The translations under genes were made by a program, and so were the position numbers. The notes below the pieces were generated by a model. That model saw only the letters and a program-made list of their open reading frames with translations. It made no database searches and had not been told where the DNA came from. Shown in pieces: positions 15,738 to 25,516 of a stretch of DNA of 64,000 bases. Each line of letters opens with the position of its first letter. Positions within the stretch are counted from its first letter, which is position 1. Source of the DNA: Henriciella marina (GTDB lineage Bacteria; Pseudomonadota; Alphaproteobacteria; Caulobacterales; Hyphomonadaceae). The DNA is taken from positions 1 through 64,000 of the forward strand of contig NZ_JAPWGW010000003.1 of the NCBI RefSeq assembly GCF_027213945.1, in the 5' to 3' direction.

Positions 15738-17012
15738 TCAGGCCGAAGCGATCAACTGCCTTGCTTGGCTGACCCATCCTTCGCGCCTGGCCTGTCCGTC
15801 CAGGCCAAAGCTGCGGTCGACCCATTCAAGATGCTGGTCAGTCCAGCTGGCGATCTGGGCATAATGCCAGATCCCGATTTCGTTGAGTTTAAGTTCTATG
15901 GAAGAACTCAGCCCCGAGATTCGCGTGAGGTCATCAGCTTGCCCGTCGGCCGTTTGCTTGGCGGGGGGCTTGATCGGCGTGGGGCGGCTCGGCGGGACAG
16001 CCACAGCGGGCGCCTGCTTTCTTGGCTGCGCGGAGTTTGCGAGCGCCGAAAACGGGCTGGTAAAACGAGGGCCACGCGAGGCAAGCCGGTCGGGAGAGCT
16101 TTCAGCAAGGCGAGGCGCGGTGGGCTGAACCGGCCGCGCAGGCGCTGAATTTGGTGCAGGTGTCGGCTTCGCAGTTGCCGCGCCTCGCTCTCCAGCAGTC
16201 GCGGCAGGTGACGAGGGTGCTGCCGGCCGTGATGAAGGCTGCCCGAGATATGCGAGCCGGCTTTCCAGATACCGGTTGCGCCAACGAAGCCGCGCCATTT
16301 CCTCGTCGCGCTCCTCACTGGATTCAATCTGCGCAGAAGTCGCCTTCGCCTCAACGACTGCCCCGCCCCTGCCAGGCGCAGAGAGCGCATCCTGCAGCTT
16401 GGCCTGAAGCGCGTCGGCGCGAATGCCGAGATAGTTCGCAAGCCAGGCCTCTTTCGAGGTGCTGTCCGCGCTGGCGTCTTTTGCTTTCGCCGCCGCGAGC
16501 TCTTTCGCCAAGTAATGCAGGTGCAGCTCTACATCGTGAATACGTTCTTCGAGGTATTCATTACGGGCGATCAACGCATTACGCATTGACACCTCTTCCT
16601 TGGACCTCGCCTGCGGAGCCTGCTCAGCTGGAATCTCCGCCACCTCCGGCGCAGGGGCGCTTAGCGCCCCAACTGGGGGCACCGCTTCAGCCTGCGCTCT
16701 TGGTGCAGCTTCCAGCCCGGCCTTAGCTGCGGCCAGCTCAGCCTGAAGCTTTTCAACCTGTGCCTTGAGCGCCGGGTCGGCCCCGGCATCGGCGGTAGCC
16801 TTGGCTTCAGCTTTGAACTTTCGTTGGGCCGCAAAAAGACTGTCGAGTTCATCCTTCGTCTGCTGCAACTCGAGCAACGCGATATCGCGATCGACGATGG
16901 CTCGCTGTTCAGCCGGAGATTTCTTTAGCCCGCGCAGGATCCAGGCCAGCACGAAACCAAAGACGAGAGCGCCAGCCAGGATAAACCAGACATACTCGTG
17001 TACCAAAGCCAT
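15738..17012 (-). CDS. Membrane-anchored coiled-coil protein with C-terminal helix-hairpin-helix domain
   Basis: The function is not known. The start MALVHEYVWFILAG has a GGGGAG Shine-Dalgarno and gives 424 residues; another ATG 12 codons upstream lacks one. Residues 8-26 are a transmembrane helix. A long Ala/Glu/Lys-rich region likely to be coiled coil follows, then a Pro/Ala/Ser-rich linker (about 260-350). The last 65 residues (DDLTRISGL...LNEIGIWHYAQIASWT...REGWV) match the small helix-hairpin-helix domain that alphaproteobacteria attach to the C termini of NuoE and ribosomal protein L21. The family resemblance is recognised by pattern; the role of the domain in a membrane-bound protein is open. 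Confidence 0.8.
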   Translation of the reverse strand: MALVHEYVWFILAGALVFGFVLAWILRGLKKSPAEQRAIVDRDIALLELQQTKDELDSLFAAQRKFKAEAKATADAGADPALKAQVEKLQAELAAAKAGLEAAPRAQAEAVPPVGALSAPAPEVAEIPAEQAPQARSKEEVSMRNALIARNEYLEERIHDVELHLHYLAKELAAAKAKDASADSTSKEAWLANYLGIRADALQAKLQDALSAPGRGGAVVEAKATSAQIESSEERDEEMARLRWRNRYLESRLAYLGQPSSRPAAPSSPAATAGERGAATAKPTPAPNSAPARPVQPTAPRLAESSPDRLASRGPRFTSPFSALANSAQPRKQAPAVAVPPSRPTPIKPPAKQTADGQADDLTRISGLSSSIELKLNEIGIWHYAQIASWTDQHLEWVDRSFGLDGQARREGWVSQARQLIASA

Positions 17013-17198
17013 CTCGTGGGCTCCCCATGCTCGCAGTGATATTACCACATCGCCAGCTTGCTAATGACGCGTCGCCGCGATGGCCAGAAAGACTGGCTTC
17101 ACAGGCGGATCGGCATTCCTGTCTTGATTCTGCTACCAGACCGAACCCTGACGCTTGCGTCAATTGTCTTCCACCGCCTGTCACGCTACACGCCGCGA

Positions 17199-18011
17199 AT
17201 GTCATCGCTTCCTGAGATCATTTCGAGCACTTCGAACCCGCTCATCAAGACTTTACGAAGCCTTGAGCGAAAGAAGGGCCGCGCCGAGACGGGGCTTTTT
17301 CTCGCCGAGGGCGCTCGTCTTGTCGAACAGGGGCTATCTGCTGGATGGGAGCTCGATAGCCTTGTTGTTTCGGCCTCCAGTGCAGAACGTTCCTTCGTAC
17401 GCGATCTTGTCGCCCGCGCCTCAAAATCCGGCACACGCACCGTACAGGTCACCGACCGTCTTGCTGGTCAGATTGCCCGCAAGGACAATCCGCAAGCGGT
17501 CATTGGCGCGTTCAAACAAACCGCTCCAAAGCTTGGCGATCTCAGCGTTCCGAAATCCTCACTCTGGGTGGCCCTGTATGAAGTGCGTGACCCGGGCAAT
17601 CTCGGCACCATTCTGAGAACGGCTGACTGTGCCGGCATTTCTGGTGTCTTGCTTATCGGCCAATGCTGCGACCCATACAGTGTAGAGGCAGTCAGGGCCT
17701 CAATGGGGTCGATCTTCGATATCCCATTTGCACGTAGCAGCTTTGAGGACTTCAACACTTGGCGCACTGGCAAAGGCCTCTCAATGTTTGCCGCCAGCGT
17801 GAACGGAACGGTCCGTCACACAGAAGCCGATATGACAGGCCCGAGCATCATCCTGATGGGTAATGAGCAGGCCGGCCTTCCCGATGACGCTGAAGCAAAG
17901 TGCGATACGCTCTGCCTCATCCCGATGCGCGGCGGCGCTGACAGTCTCAATCTCGCCCAGGCAACCGCCATCATGACCTATGAAGCCTGGCGCCAGCGGG
18001 GGTTTGCATGA
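17199..18011 (+). CDS. TrmH/SpoU-family RNA 2'-O-methyltransferase
   Basis: This SPOUT-fold enzyme transfers a methyl group from S-adenosylmethionine to a ribose 2'-OH in rRNA or tRNA. The start MSSLPEIISSTSNPL gives 270 residues; longer in-frame starts run through an unrelated arginine-rich segment. An N-terminal substrate-binding domain (about 1-95, GLFLAEGARLVEQ) precedes the SpoU domain with motif 1 (DPGNLGTILRTADCAG), motif 2 (LMGNEQAGLPDDA) and motif 3 (IPMRGGADSLNLAQATAI). The architecture is that of RlmB-type enzymes, but the modified nucleotide cannot be read from sequence. Its TGA overlaps the next gene's ATG. Confidence 0.93.
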   Translation: MSSLPEIISSTSNPLIKTLRSLERKKGRAETGLFLAEGARLVEQGLSAGWELDSLVVSASSAERSFVRDLVARASKSGTRTVQVTDRLAGQIARKDNPQAVIGAFKQTAPKLGDLSVPKSSLWVALYEVRDPGNLGTILRTADCAGISGVLLIGQCCDPYSVEAVRASMGSIFDIPFARSSFEDFNTWRTGKGLSMFAASVNGTVRHTEADMTGPSIILMGNEQAGLPDDAEAKCDTLCLIPMRGGADSLNLAQATAIMTYEAWRQRGFA

Positions 18012-18895
18012 AATACGAACAGACGCTCTTCCTCGCAGATAACTGGAAGGACTACGCCCTCCTCGACAGCGGTGACGGCATGAAGCTGGAGCGCTTCGCC
18101 AGCCAAACCGTTATCCGCCCGGACCCGCAAGCCTTCTGGCGCCCCAACAAACCCGTCAAAAGCTGGAAGGCTGATGCCTGGTTTGATGCCAAGGCTGGCG
18201 ACGATGAACGCGGCGAATGGCGACGCCTCAATCCCAAAGCCCCTGACACATGGCCGATGGAGTGGAACGGTATCCGCTTCGAAGCACGCCGTACCCCATT
18301 CCGCCACATGGGCGTCTTTCAGGAACACGCCGTCCACTGGGCCTTCGCGCAGGAACAACTCAAGAAGTCTGGCCACCCGGCAAACGTTCTCAACCTGTTT
18401 GGCTATACGGGTCTGATGTCTCTCGCCTGCGCGCAGGCGGGCGCTGAGGTCGTCCATCTTGATGCCAGCCCGAAATCGAACGGCTTCGGTAAGGACGCGC
18501 AGTCGCTCTCTGATCTTGATGACCGCACGATCCGCTGGATCGCCGACGACGCCATGAAGTTTGTCGCCCGCGAACAGCGGCGTGGCAACCAGTACGACGC
18601 GATCATTCTCGACCCACCGAAATTCGGCCGTGGCACGAAGAACGAAACCTGGCGTTTCGAGGAAGACCTGCCCGGCTTGCTGGACGGTGTGGCGAGCCTT
18701 CTGGTGAAGAAGCCACTTTTCGTCATCCTCACCGCCTATGCAGTTCGCCTGTCGCATATTGCGTTGGCGCAAGCGCTGGGCGACCGGATGGAGAGTTTGG
18801 GCGGGCGGATCGAGATGGGCGAAATGGCTCTACCGGAAGAAAAAACCGGCCGTATGCTGCCGACTTCTATCTGCGCCCGCTGGCGCGCTGACTAG
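18008..18895 (+). CDS. Class I SAM-dependent methyltransferase (RlmI/RlmK-like)
   Basis: The protein is a Rossmann-fold methyltransferase of 295 residues. It has the SAM-binding motif VLNLFGYTGLMSLACAQAGA, an acidic motif II (VVHLDASPKSN) and the motif IV DPPKFGRG, a pattern shared with the catalytic domain of the 23S rRNA methyltransferases RlmI and RlmK. It lacks the N-terminal PUA domain of true RlmI and the THUMP domain of RlmL. It begins inside the stop of the upstream SpoU gene (ATGA overlap), so the two are translationally coupled and probably act on the same class of substrate. The exact target is unknown. Confidence 0.88.
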   Translation: MKYEQTLFLADNWKDYALLDSGDGMKLERFASQTVIRPDPQAFWRPNKPVKSWKADAWFDAKAGDDERGEWRRLNPKAPDTWPMEWNGIRFEARRTPFRHMGVFQEHAVHWAFAQEQLKKSGHPANVLNLFGYTGLMSLACAQAGAEVVHLDASPKSNGFGKDAQSLSDLDDRTIRWIADDAMKFVAREQRRGNQYDAIILDPPKFGRGTKNETWRFEEDLPGLLDGVASLLVKKPLFVILTAYAVRLSHIALAQALGDRMESLGGRIEMGEMALPEEKTGRMLPTSICARWRAD

Positions 18896-18898
18896 CCT

Positions 18899-21478
18899 CT
18901 ACGCGGCTTCGCGTTCCTTGCGCACGCCCAGTTGCTGCTTCACCTTTTCAGCAAGCTGGCGGACATTGAATGGCTTTGCGAGGAAAGTGATTTCCCGGTC
19001 GTCGAGCTGTTTGGCAATATTCGGGTCGGCATAGCCGGACACGAAGATTACGCGCGCATCGCCAAGATACTGCTGGGCTTCGCGAATAAGCGTCGGCCCA
19101 TCCATACCCGGCATGACAACGTCTGAAATGACAAGATCGAAGGCGCCCGGCTCATCTTCAAGGATTTCCAGCGCCTCTTCGCCGTCGCCAGCAGACTCAA
19201 CCTCATAGCCGCGCGAGATAAGGTGCATGACGGCGATATCGCGCAGACCCTTCTCGTCCTCGACCAGAAGGATGCGGCCACGGCCAGAGATGTCCATCGG
19301 GCGCGGCTCTTCGGCCGTCTCCATAGGCGTATCCTCTGCAGGCTGCGGAATATCCTCTTCCTTCAGCGCTGGCAGGTAGATCTGGAAGGTCGTGCCCTCC
19401 CCAACCTTGGAGATCGGGCAGATATAGCCTTCCGACTGCTTGATGATGCCGTAAACAGTTGCCAGTCCAAGTCCGGTGCCGACGCCGACATCCTTGGTGG
19501 TAAAGAAAGGCTGGAAGATCTTGTTCAGGATGTCCGTCGGAATACCGCATCCTGTATCCGCCACTTCAATCAGCAGGTAGTCGCCATCATCGACATAGGT
19601 GAAGCCCTTTTCATGGGCATCTGCGCCGGTCGCCGCAGACGTCCGGATCGTCAGTGAGCCGCCGGAGCGACCGGATAGCAACATAGCGTCACGCGCATTG
19701 GTAACCAGATTGATGATCGCCGTTTCAAGCTGGTTTATGTCCGCCTTGATGTAAGGCAGGTTGCGGCCATGGACGGTCTTGAAGTCGATCCGCTCATCGA
19801 GGATCTGCTGGAGCAAACGCGAAAACTCCGTCAGGAAGTCGGTTGCGTTGACGATCTCACGCTTGAAGGTTTGCTGGCGCGCATAGGCAAGCAGCATGCG
19901 GACGAGGTCCTTCGCCCGAACCGAGAATTCGTAGATGCTTTTGATGTTTTCATACGACGGATCGCCGACAGGGTGCCGGGTCATCAGCTCATCATTATTG
20001 AGCATGATGCCGGTCAGAACATTGTTGAAATCATGCGCGACACCGCCAGCGAGCTGGCCAATAGCCTGCATCTTCTCGCCTTGCGCCAGACGGATTTCGA
20101 GGTCTTTCTGTTCGGTAATGTCGATGATGTAGGCAACAGACGGGCGGCCTGACGTATCAAGCGAAACGAACACGTTCACGTTTCGCGGCGGCTCTCCCGG
20201 AAGCTTCAATCCCACAGGCTTGTCGACGGCTTCAGCGAGCTTGGAAGCAATCTCATCGCCGCCGTCATCAGTTTCTTTCAGAAAGATATCTGCGAATGAC
20301 GCGCCAGCAACTGACGTATCACTCAGCTCACGAAGAGCCCGGTTGGCATCTACGATCTGCGCACTCTCGACACTGGCGCCTGCCAGCCTGGCAACGCCGA
20401 AGGGCGCCTCATTGAAAAGCGGATCAGGTTCAGCAGATGGCGGGCGCACAGCGACAGGCGCGCTAAAGCGACCTTCCCGCTCTGCAGGCGCAAGCTGCGC
20501 CGACGTCAGAATCGTGCGTCCCTGCGCGTTAACGCCCTTGCCCGACCAAGAAGTCAGGGCCTGCATGGGCAGCTCGACCCCGTCCCGGCCCCGGATCATG
20601 ATGCGGGTCTGCGCCGGCATCTTGCTCTTGCGGTCCCGGCCGAGCATGCGAACGAATTCCGGTCGCATGATATCGTCGAGCCGCACATTGCGGGCAGTTT
20701 CTGGCAGGCCGATCAGGTCACGCAGCCACTTGTTTGCATAGCTGATGCGGCCATCAGGACGCGCCGCAAAGAAACCCACAGGCGCATCTTCCACATAGAG
20801 AGACTTTCCATCCGTCGCGGCAACGTTTAGCGGCGCGGCGCTCACTTCGCGCAGGCGCCACATCACGCGCCCGCGTGGTAGTGGAGCCACCATCGCTTCA
20901 TACTGCACCGTTTCGGCTTCCTGTCCGACGGCCATGGCCGGCAGGGTCTCGGCGAGCGGCTCACTGGCACGCGCAGCCCGCGACAGACGGAAGACCGGTG
21001 CAGCCAGTCCCGGCATTGAGGAAAACAGACGATCAAAGGATACTGGCGCTGCGGTATCCTTGAGGTTGGACAGGATCTTGCGCGATAGCTCGCGATAATG
21101 TTCGTTCGCGGCAATCGGCGCGCCGCCTGCATCGGCGATCAATACAGCCTCGTCCAGCGCCTCGACCCAGCCAAAACGCGGTCCAGCTGCCTCCACGGCT
21201 TCAGCTGCGGCGCCCCGCTGCGGAAACAGGCCTAGCTTGCGCCCTGCCCCTTTCAGTATCCAGAGAAGAAAAACGATAAAGCCCGCCGCCATGGAGATAA
21301 GCAGCATGGGCCCAATCCCACCGACAGCCTCCGGCCATGCGATCGCAACGGATGCGGCAGCGACAGCCGCCAGAAGGCAGCCCCAGAACAGAAGTTGCAA
21401 CAAATCTACCTGGACACCCTTGGGGCCCGAATCTGCGTCTTGAAACGGCTGTTCAATGCGGTCGTTGTTTGCGGACAT
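18899..21478 (-). CDS. cckA: Cell-cycle hybrid histidine kinase CckA
   Basis: CckA sits at the head of the phosphorelay CckA-ChpT-CtrA that controls cell cycle, motility and division in alphaproteobacteria. The start [13 protein letters not shown] gives 859 residues. Two transmembrane helices lie at about 26-49 and 55-77, and PAS-like sensor regions at about 225-330 and 350-455. The phospho-accepting H482 is in [14 protein letters not shown]. The ATPase domain has the N box [11 protein letters not shown] and G boxes [10 protein letters not shown] and [13 protein letters not shown]-terminal receiver domain follows with phospho-acceptor aspartate in [14 protein letters not shown]. This is the family's full architecture. 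A 297-base divergent spacer separates it from the next gene. Confidence 0.96.
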   Translation of the reverse strand: MSANNDRIEQPFQDADSGPKGVQVDLLQLLFWGCLLAAVAAASVAIAWPEAVGGIGPMLLISMAAGFIVFLLWILKGAGRKLGLFPQRGAAAEAVEAAGPRFGWVEALDEAVLIADAGGAPIAANEHYRELSRKILSNLKDTAAPVSFDRLFSSMPGLAAPVFRLSRAARASEPLAETLPAMAVGQEAETVQYEAMVAPLPRGRVMWRLREVSAAPLNVAATDGKSLYVEDAPVGFFAARPDGRISYANKWLRDLIGLPETARNVRLDDIMRPEFVRMLGRDRKSKMPAQTRIMIRGRDGVELPMQALTSWSGKGVNAQGRTILTSAQLAPAEREGRFSAPVAVRPPSAEPDPLFNEAPFGVARLAGASVESAQIVDANRALRELSDTSVAGASFADIFLKETDDGGDEIASKLAEAVDKPVGLKLPGEPPRNVNVFVSLDTSGRPSVAYIIDITEQKDLEIRLAQGEKMQAIGQLAGGVAHDFNNVLTGIMLNNDELMTRHPVGDPSYENIKSIYEFSVRAKDLVRMLLAYARQQTFKREIVNATDFLTEFSRLLQQILDERIDFKTVHGRNLPYIKADINQLETAIINLVTNARDAMLLSGRSGGSLTIRTSAATGADAHEKGFTYVDDGDYLLIEVADTGCGIPTDILNKIFQPFFTTKDVGVGTGLGLATVYGIIKQSEGYICPISKVGEGTTFQIYLPALKEEDIPQPAEDTPMETAEEPRPMDISGRGRILLVEDEKGLRDIAVMHLISRGYEVESAGDGEEALEILEDEPGAFDLVISDVVMPGMDGPTLIREAQQYLGDARVIFVSGYADPNIAKQLDDREITFLAKPFNVRQLAEKVKQQLGVRKEREAA

Positions 21479-21775
21479 AGGGGCATACTCCGGGCGCGCG
21501 GAAAACGCGCGCTGATTCGAATCATCGCATGATAGCGTCAAACGCCCACAGTGCACGTAATGTGGGGCGGCAGCTTCATAGGCGCACGCTGCCACGCGAA
21601 TGGTTAATGTTTTAAAAAGCGACGTTAATCGAAGGTCAGTCTGGGCGCTTAATTGGTGCCCCGACACGCAGAAACAGCGCTTTGGTTCCAGTGATCTGCA
21701 CCAAACTTTCTCGGGAACGCTCTCTCTACTGCCTCCGTTGGATTGGCAATAGTCACAGCGACATAGGACCCGAAA
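21479..21775. promoter_or_regulatory. Divergent intergenic region between cckA and the L,D-transpeptidase gene
   Basis: No gene is seen. Both flanking genes are transcribed outward, so their promoters should lie here. An A/T-rich core at about 21603-21633 contains three TTAA tetramers with spacings of 4 and 9 bases, which do not fit the 7-base spacing of a CtrA site. No -35/-10 pair could be assigned with confidence. Confidence 0.4.
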
Positions 21776-23614
21776 ATGAAACCGCTTTTCCTCTCAGTTA
21801 TCCTTGCTTCGGCATCGCCAGTCGCGCTTGCACAGGTCGGCGGAGACGGAGCGGCAATCCGCGCCGCGAGCGCTACAGAACAAGCAGCCATGCCCGGTGC
21901 CGCCGTTTCGGCGCCGCTGCCAAACGCGATTGAAACCGCTGTGATGAACGATTGGCTCGAGGCTGAACTTGACCAGGACCTGCACAAGAGCGTCAGCGAA
22001 GTCGCCCGCCGCGCTTACATTCAGCGTATGTTTCAGCCAGTGTGGACCGAGCAAGGCGCAGAAGGACTGCAGGACGTCACCGACGATCTGTTCAAGCACG
22101 GCCTGGCTAGCGATGAAGTTCTCGCATCCGACCTGCAGCGACTGGTCGATCAACGATTTTCGGCAAGTAACGTATCTGAACAGGCGGAAGCAGACCTCGC
22201 CCTGACCGCTGCCTGGCTCAGGATTGCGTCCGCAATCAGTGGCGGTCTTGGTGATGAAGGCGAAGCTGTTAAATCGGGTTCGGATTCCGCTCGCATGGCC
22301 CTCATTTCCAAGAAGCTACTAGAGGCTGGACAAGGTCATGCGCTGAGCTTTCAGGATTTTGAGTCGGGCTATCCGCAATATGCTGCACTGAAAGGTGCAC
22401 TCGCCCAGTATCGTGAGATTCGCGATGCAGGTGGATGGCTCGCAATTCCAGAGGGCGAGAGCCTGCAATCTGGCGACAGCGACCCACGCATTCCAGCGAT
22501 CCGGGAACGCCTCAGCGTAGAAGGTTACATCGACGCATCAGAAGACGATACGGAAAGCATGCTTCTCGCTGACGCGGGCCGCCCAGAAACGGTTTCTCAT
22601 CTTGATCGCAATTCCGAGGCTGGCGGCGATCGTCGCACCAATCTTTTCCGGAATGCTACAGCAACTAAAAAAGCTGCTGATCCAAGGCTGTACAGCGATG
22701 AACTAGCCGAAGCCGTCAAAACTTTCCAGCAGCGCCACGGCATTGAGGTGGACGGAGTTATCGGCCCAAAGACGCTGGCAGCGATGAATGAAAGCGTCGA
22801 GTCGAAGATCGCCCGCATCTCCGGCTCCATGGAGCGCTGGCGCGCCCAAGGGACGCCAGAAAAGCGCTATATCTGGGCCAACATTCCGTCTTATACGGTA
22901 GAAGGCTGGAATGGCGACACGCGTGAGATCTCCATGAAGTCGGTTGTTGGCATGGCGAGCCGGGCGACACCAACCTTCAACGACGAGGTCGAATATACCG
23001 TTGCAAACCCGCGCTGGTACGCCCCCGTCAGCATTGTGGCGAAAGACAAGCTTCCAAAACTACGCCGCGATCCTACCTACGCACAGCGCGCCAACTTCAA
23101 GATCTATGACCGCTCTAGCGGCGCCGAGGTCAGTGCCTATTCAGTTGACTGGAGTGACCCATCCTCGGCCCGCAACTATCGCCTGGTACAACAACCCGGG
23201 AGCGGCAACGCTCTCGGTGAGTTGAAAATTATCTTTCCGAACCAGTACTCGATTTATCTTCACGGGACGCCAAGCACCCACCTCTTTGACCGGGCAGAGC
23301 GGGCATTCAGCTCAGGTTGCATACGCCTTGAGCAGCCCGAAAAGATGGCAAAATGGGTTGCCAGCTATGATAGCGATGACAGCCTTGAACACGTTCGCGA
23401 TGCCCTCTCGACCACCCGGAACACGCGCATCGACTTTCAGAGCCGAATGCCCATCCATATTACCTATATGACGGTGACCGTGAATGATGATGGCACCGTA
23501 AATTTCTGGCGCGATATCTATGACCGCACAGAAGGAATCCGCCAGGTTGAGCGGATGTCCTCGATTGGCCAGACTGCGAACGCGCTAACAAGTACAGCAA
23601 CAGAGAGGGGCTAG
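21776..23614 (+). CDS. L,D-transpeptidase, YcbB-like, exported
   Basis: L,D-transpeptidases make 3-3 crosslinks in peptidoglycan or attach proteins to it in the periplasm. The 612-residue protein begins with a signal peptide (MKPLFLSVILASASPVALA). A helical N-terminal region resembles the scaffold of YcbB/LdtD. A peptidoglycan-binding repeat lies at about residues 308-338 (LAEAVKTFQQRHGIEVDGVIG), and the YkuD catalytic domain has HGTPSTHLF followed by SSGCIRLE, with nucleophile C515. The domain order and size match the YcbB type. It is 5 bases ahead of an M15 peptidase gene, so the pair forms a cell-wall remodelling operon. Confidence 0.95.
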   Translation: MKPLFLSVILASASPVALAQVGGDGAAIRAASATEQAAMPGAAVSAPLPNAIETAVMNDWLEAELDQDLHKSVSEVARRAYIQRMFQPVWTEQGAEGLQDVTDDLFKHGLASDEVLASDLQRLVDQRFSASNVSEQAEADLALTAAWLRIASAISGGLGDEGEAVKSGSDSARMALISKKLLEAGQGHALSFQDFESGYPQYAALKGALAQYREIRDAGGWLAIPEGESLQSGDSDPRIPAIRERLSVEGYIDASEDDTESMLLADAGRPETVSHLDRNSEAGGDRRTNLFRNATATKKAADPRLYSDELAEAVKTFQQRHGIEVDGVIGPKTLAAMNESVESKIARISGSMERWRAQGTPEKRYIWANIPSYTVEGWNGDTREISMKSVVGMASRATPTFNDEVEYTVANPRWYAPVSIVAKDKLPKLRRDPTYAQRANFKIYDRSSGAEVSAYSVDWSDPSSARNYRLVQQPGSGNALGELKIIFPNQYSIYLHGTPSTHLFDRAERAFSSGCIRLEQPEKMAKWVASYDSDDSLEHVRDALSTTRNTRIDFQSRMPIHITYMTVTVNDDGTVNFWRDIYDRTEGIRQVERMSSIGQTANALTSTATERG

Positions 23615-23619
23615 TTCGC

Positions 23620-24501
23620 ATGGTGAACACCTTGCTCGGCACGACAATTCTCAAGGCGATAGCTTTCACCGGTGCGGTTTCGACCGTGCCGGTGTCGCTT
23701 GATGGAAAGAATATTCCCCACCCGGTCTGGCATTACATGGCAATGCCATCCGAAACGGTCTCTATGACGGTGCCTGTCGGCATGGCAGCATATCTCGATG
23801 GTGATCGGATCGAAGCGGCTGACGCCTTCACGGCACCCGAGGTGCCTGGCACCTATTCCCTGGAATTCCGGAACCTGGATGGTGAAGAGGAATACGAGGT
23901 CGCGCTTTTCGTGCTTGAGCCGTCAGACAGAGTTAATGCGGACGGGCGTCTCAATGGTTTTCGACTGGGCGCTTACCCTGAGAAAACGCCTCGAGGCTTC
24001 ATTCGGCTGGACAAGGGCTACGGCGATATCAACGTCTCGCCCAGTTTTCAGATCGGTCAGTTCCTCTGCCACCAGCAGCCAGGCCATTGGCCAAAATACC
24101 TCCTGATTTCAAGTGATAATCTGGAACGGCTTGAAGTACTTCTCGACGCGCTCAACCGCGATGGCATTACCGATTCGGACACCCTCTTTGTGATGAGCGC
24201 CTTCAGGTCGCCATTCTACAACACCGCAATTGGTTCGGCGCGGCTGTCACGACATATGTATGGAGACGCAACGGACGTCTATATCGATGTCGCGCCCAGA
24301 GATGGTTTGATGGATGACCTCAACCGCGATGGAGCGATCAACAAGGCCGACGCCGACTTTCTCTATGATTACGCGCAGGACCTATTTGCCGACACAAAGG
24401 ATGTCCCCCGTGGCGGGCTTGGCAGCTATAAAGCAAACGCGGTGCACGGCCCGTTCGTCCATATTGACGGTCGCGGACGTCCGGCCCGGTGGGGACGATG
24501 A
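23620..24501 (+). CDS. M15-type peptidase with an inserted dockerin-like calcium loop
   Basis: The C-terminal half resembles M15/DUF882 zinc peptidases that trim peptidoglycan stem peptides: SRHMYGDATDVY gives likely zinc ligands H212 and D219, and FVHIDGRG gives H281. The 293-residue protein starts MVNTLLGTTILKAIAF, a hydrophobic N terminus that may be a signal or anchor. Between the metal sites, residues 233-244 read DLNRDGAINKAD, an exact match to the dockerin/EF-hand calcium loop pattern D-x-N-x-D-G-x-I-N-x-x-D. The catalytic base could not be assigned. It lies 5 bases after the L,D-transpeptidase stop with Shine-Dalgarno GAGAGGGG, so the two are co-expressed. Confidence 0.85.
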   Translation: MVNTLLGTTILKAIAFTGAVSTVPVSLDGKNIPHPVWHYMAMPSETVSMTVPVGMAAYLDGDRIEAADAFTAPEVPGTYSLEFRNLDGEEEYEVALFVLEPSDRVNADGRLNGFRLGAYPEKTPRGFIRLDKGYGDINVSPSFQIGQFLCHQQPGHWPKYLLISSDNLERLEVLLDALNRDGITDSDTLFVMSAFRSPFYNTAIGSARLSRHMYGDATDVYIDVAPRDGLMDDLNRDGAINKADADFLYDYAQDLFADTKDVPRGGLGSYKANAVHGPFVHIDGRGRPARWGR

Positions 24502-24532
24502 ACCTGATCGGGTTTACGGCGACCTGGCTGTG

Positions 24533-25516
24533 TCAGGCACACTGCCGGATACGGACAGCAATACTGTTACCTTTACGACCAAGGTCGCCCTCATATGCGA
24601 CACGACCGTTGCGCCCGCCAGAGAGCAGTTCGACAGGTTGATCTGCAGGCACGCCCAGCAGCAGCGTGTCGCCCTCTTTCAGGGAAGCAAGACGGCTGAC
24701 CGGCACGCTCAAGCTTGCCATCCGCGCGGTCAGCAGTGCGGTCGCACTCTGAACATCACGAGATGGTTCAGCCGGAACGTTTGCGGCGCGCTCGGCGTCA
24801 TCAGTGTCTACGGTCCAGAGCGACAGCGCACTCCGCTGCCCCACTGCATCGACATTGAAAGTGAAACGAACGCCTGCATCTCCCGCCATGAGAGACGAGA
24901 CGTAAGCTGGATTGGTCTCGATACCGACAAGCGACAGGCCCGAACCCAGTAATTGCGCAAATGGCGACATGAATTGCCGGATAAGAGCGCAATCGATGAC
25001 GCTCAGCTGGCGTGCCGGGGCCGCCGATCCTGCGAGGGAAAGCGCCCCACAAGCATTGGCGATGAGCTGGTCGTTCAGCTGCCCGCTGAGACAGATAATG
25101 TGCGTCGCATCGCCATCTTCATTGGCGAACACAGCAAAAGCGTTCGTACCTGTCCGCTCTGCCTGCGCGCCCAGTTTGCCAGCATCTTCGAATGGCGCCG
25201 TGTGAGCGAGCGTGACAGCAGCTTTCAGGCCGGCATACTCTCCGAACGCACGCGACAGACGGGCAGCTACCTTGCGGCCTTCGCGCGCCGCCTCATCCGC
25301 GTCTTCGCGCGCGTCGAGGTCTCGGGCAAAAGGCTGTGAACTTTCGCCAGCATCGTTGATTTTCGGCAGATCCGGGCGAAGCAGCGCCTGGATTTCTTCT
25401 TTGGAGAGGATACCGCGTGCCGTTGGAAGCTTAAAATCATCCGCGGCCGGCAAGATGGGCGGTGGGCTCACATTAGGCACATCGCGCATGACAGCACGTT
25501 CACGTCTTTCTGACAT
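24533..25516 (-). CDS. FliM-like flagellar motor switch protein
   Basis: The protein resembles FliM, which with FliG and FliN forms the rotor switch of the flagellum. The start MSERRERAVMRDV has Shine-Dalgarno AGAGGA and gives 327 residues, close to the usual FliM length; an ATG 12 codons upstream is an alternative. Residues 36-46 (ILSKEEIQALL) match the N-terminal FliM motif. A divergent middle domain follows, and the last 70 residues form a SpoA/FliN-type domain (VPVSRLASLKEGDTLLLGV). It stands alone here, away from other fli genes. A CtrA-like box lies about 80 bases upstream. It could also be a FliM paralogue rather than the main switch protein. Confidence 0.8.
   Translation of the reverse strand: MSERRERAVMRDVPNVSPPPILPAADDFKLPTARGILSKEEIQALLRPDLPKINDAGESSQPFARDLDAREDADEAAREGRKVAARLSRAFGEYAGLKAAVTLAHTAPFEDAGKLGAQAERTGTNAFAVFANEDGDATHIICLSGQLNDQLIANACGALSLAGSAAPARQLSVIDCALIRQFMSPFAQLLGSGLSLVGIETNPAYVSSLMAGDAGVRFTFNVDAVGQRSALSLWTVDTDDAERAANVPAEPSRDVQSATALLTARMASLSVPVSRLASLKEGDTLLLGVPADQPVELLSGGRNGRVAYEGDLGRKGNSIAVRIRQCA

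Noticed and set aside
21603-21633. CtrA binding site in the cckA upstream region
   Set aside because: TTAA tetramers are present, but their spacings are 4 and 9 bases, not 7.
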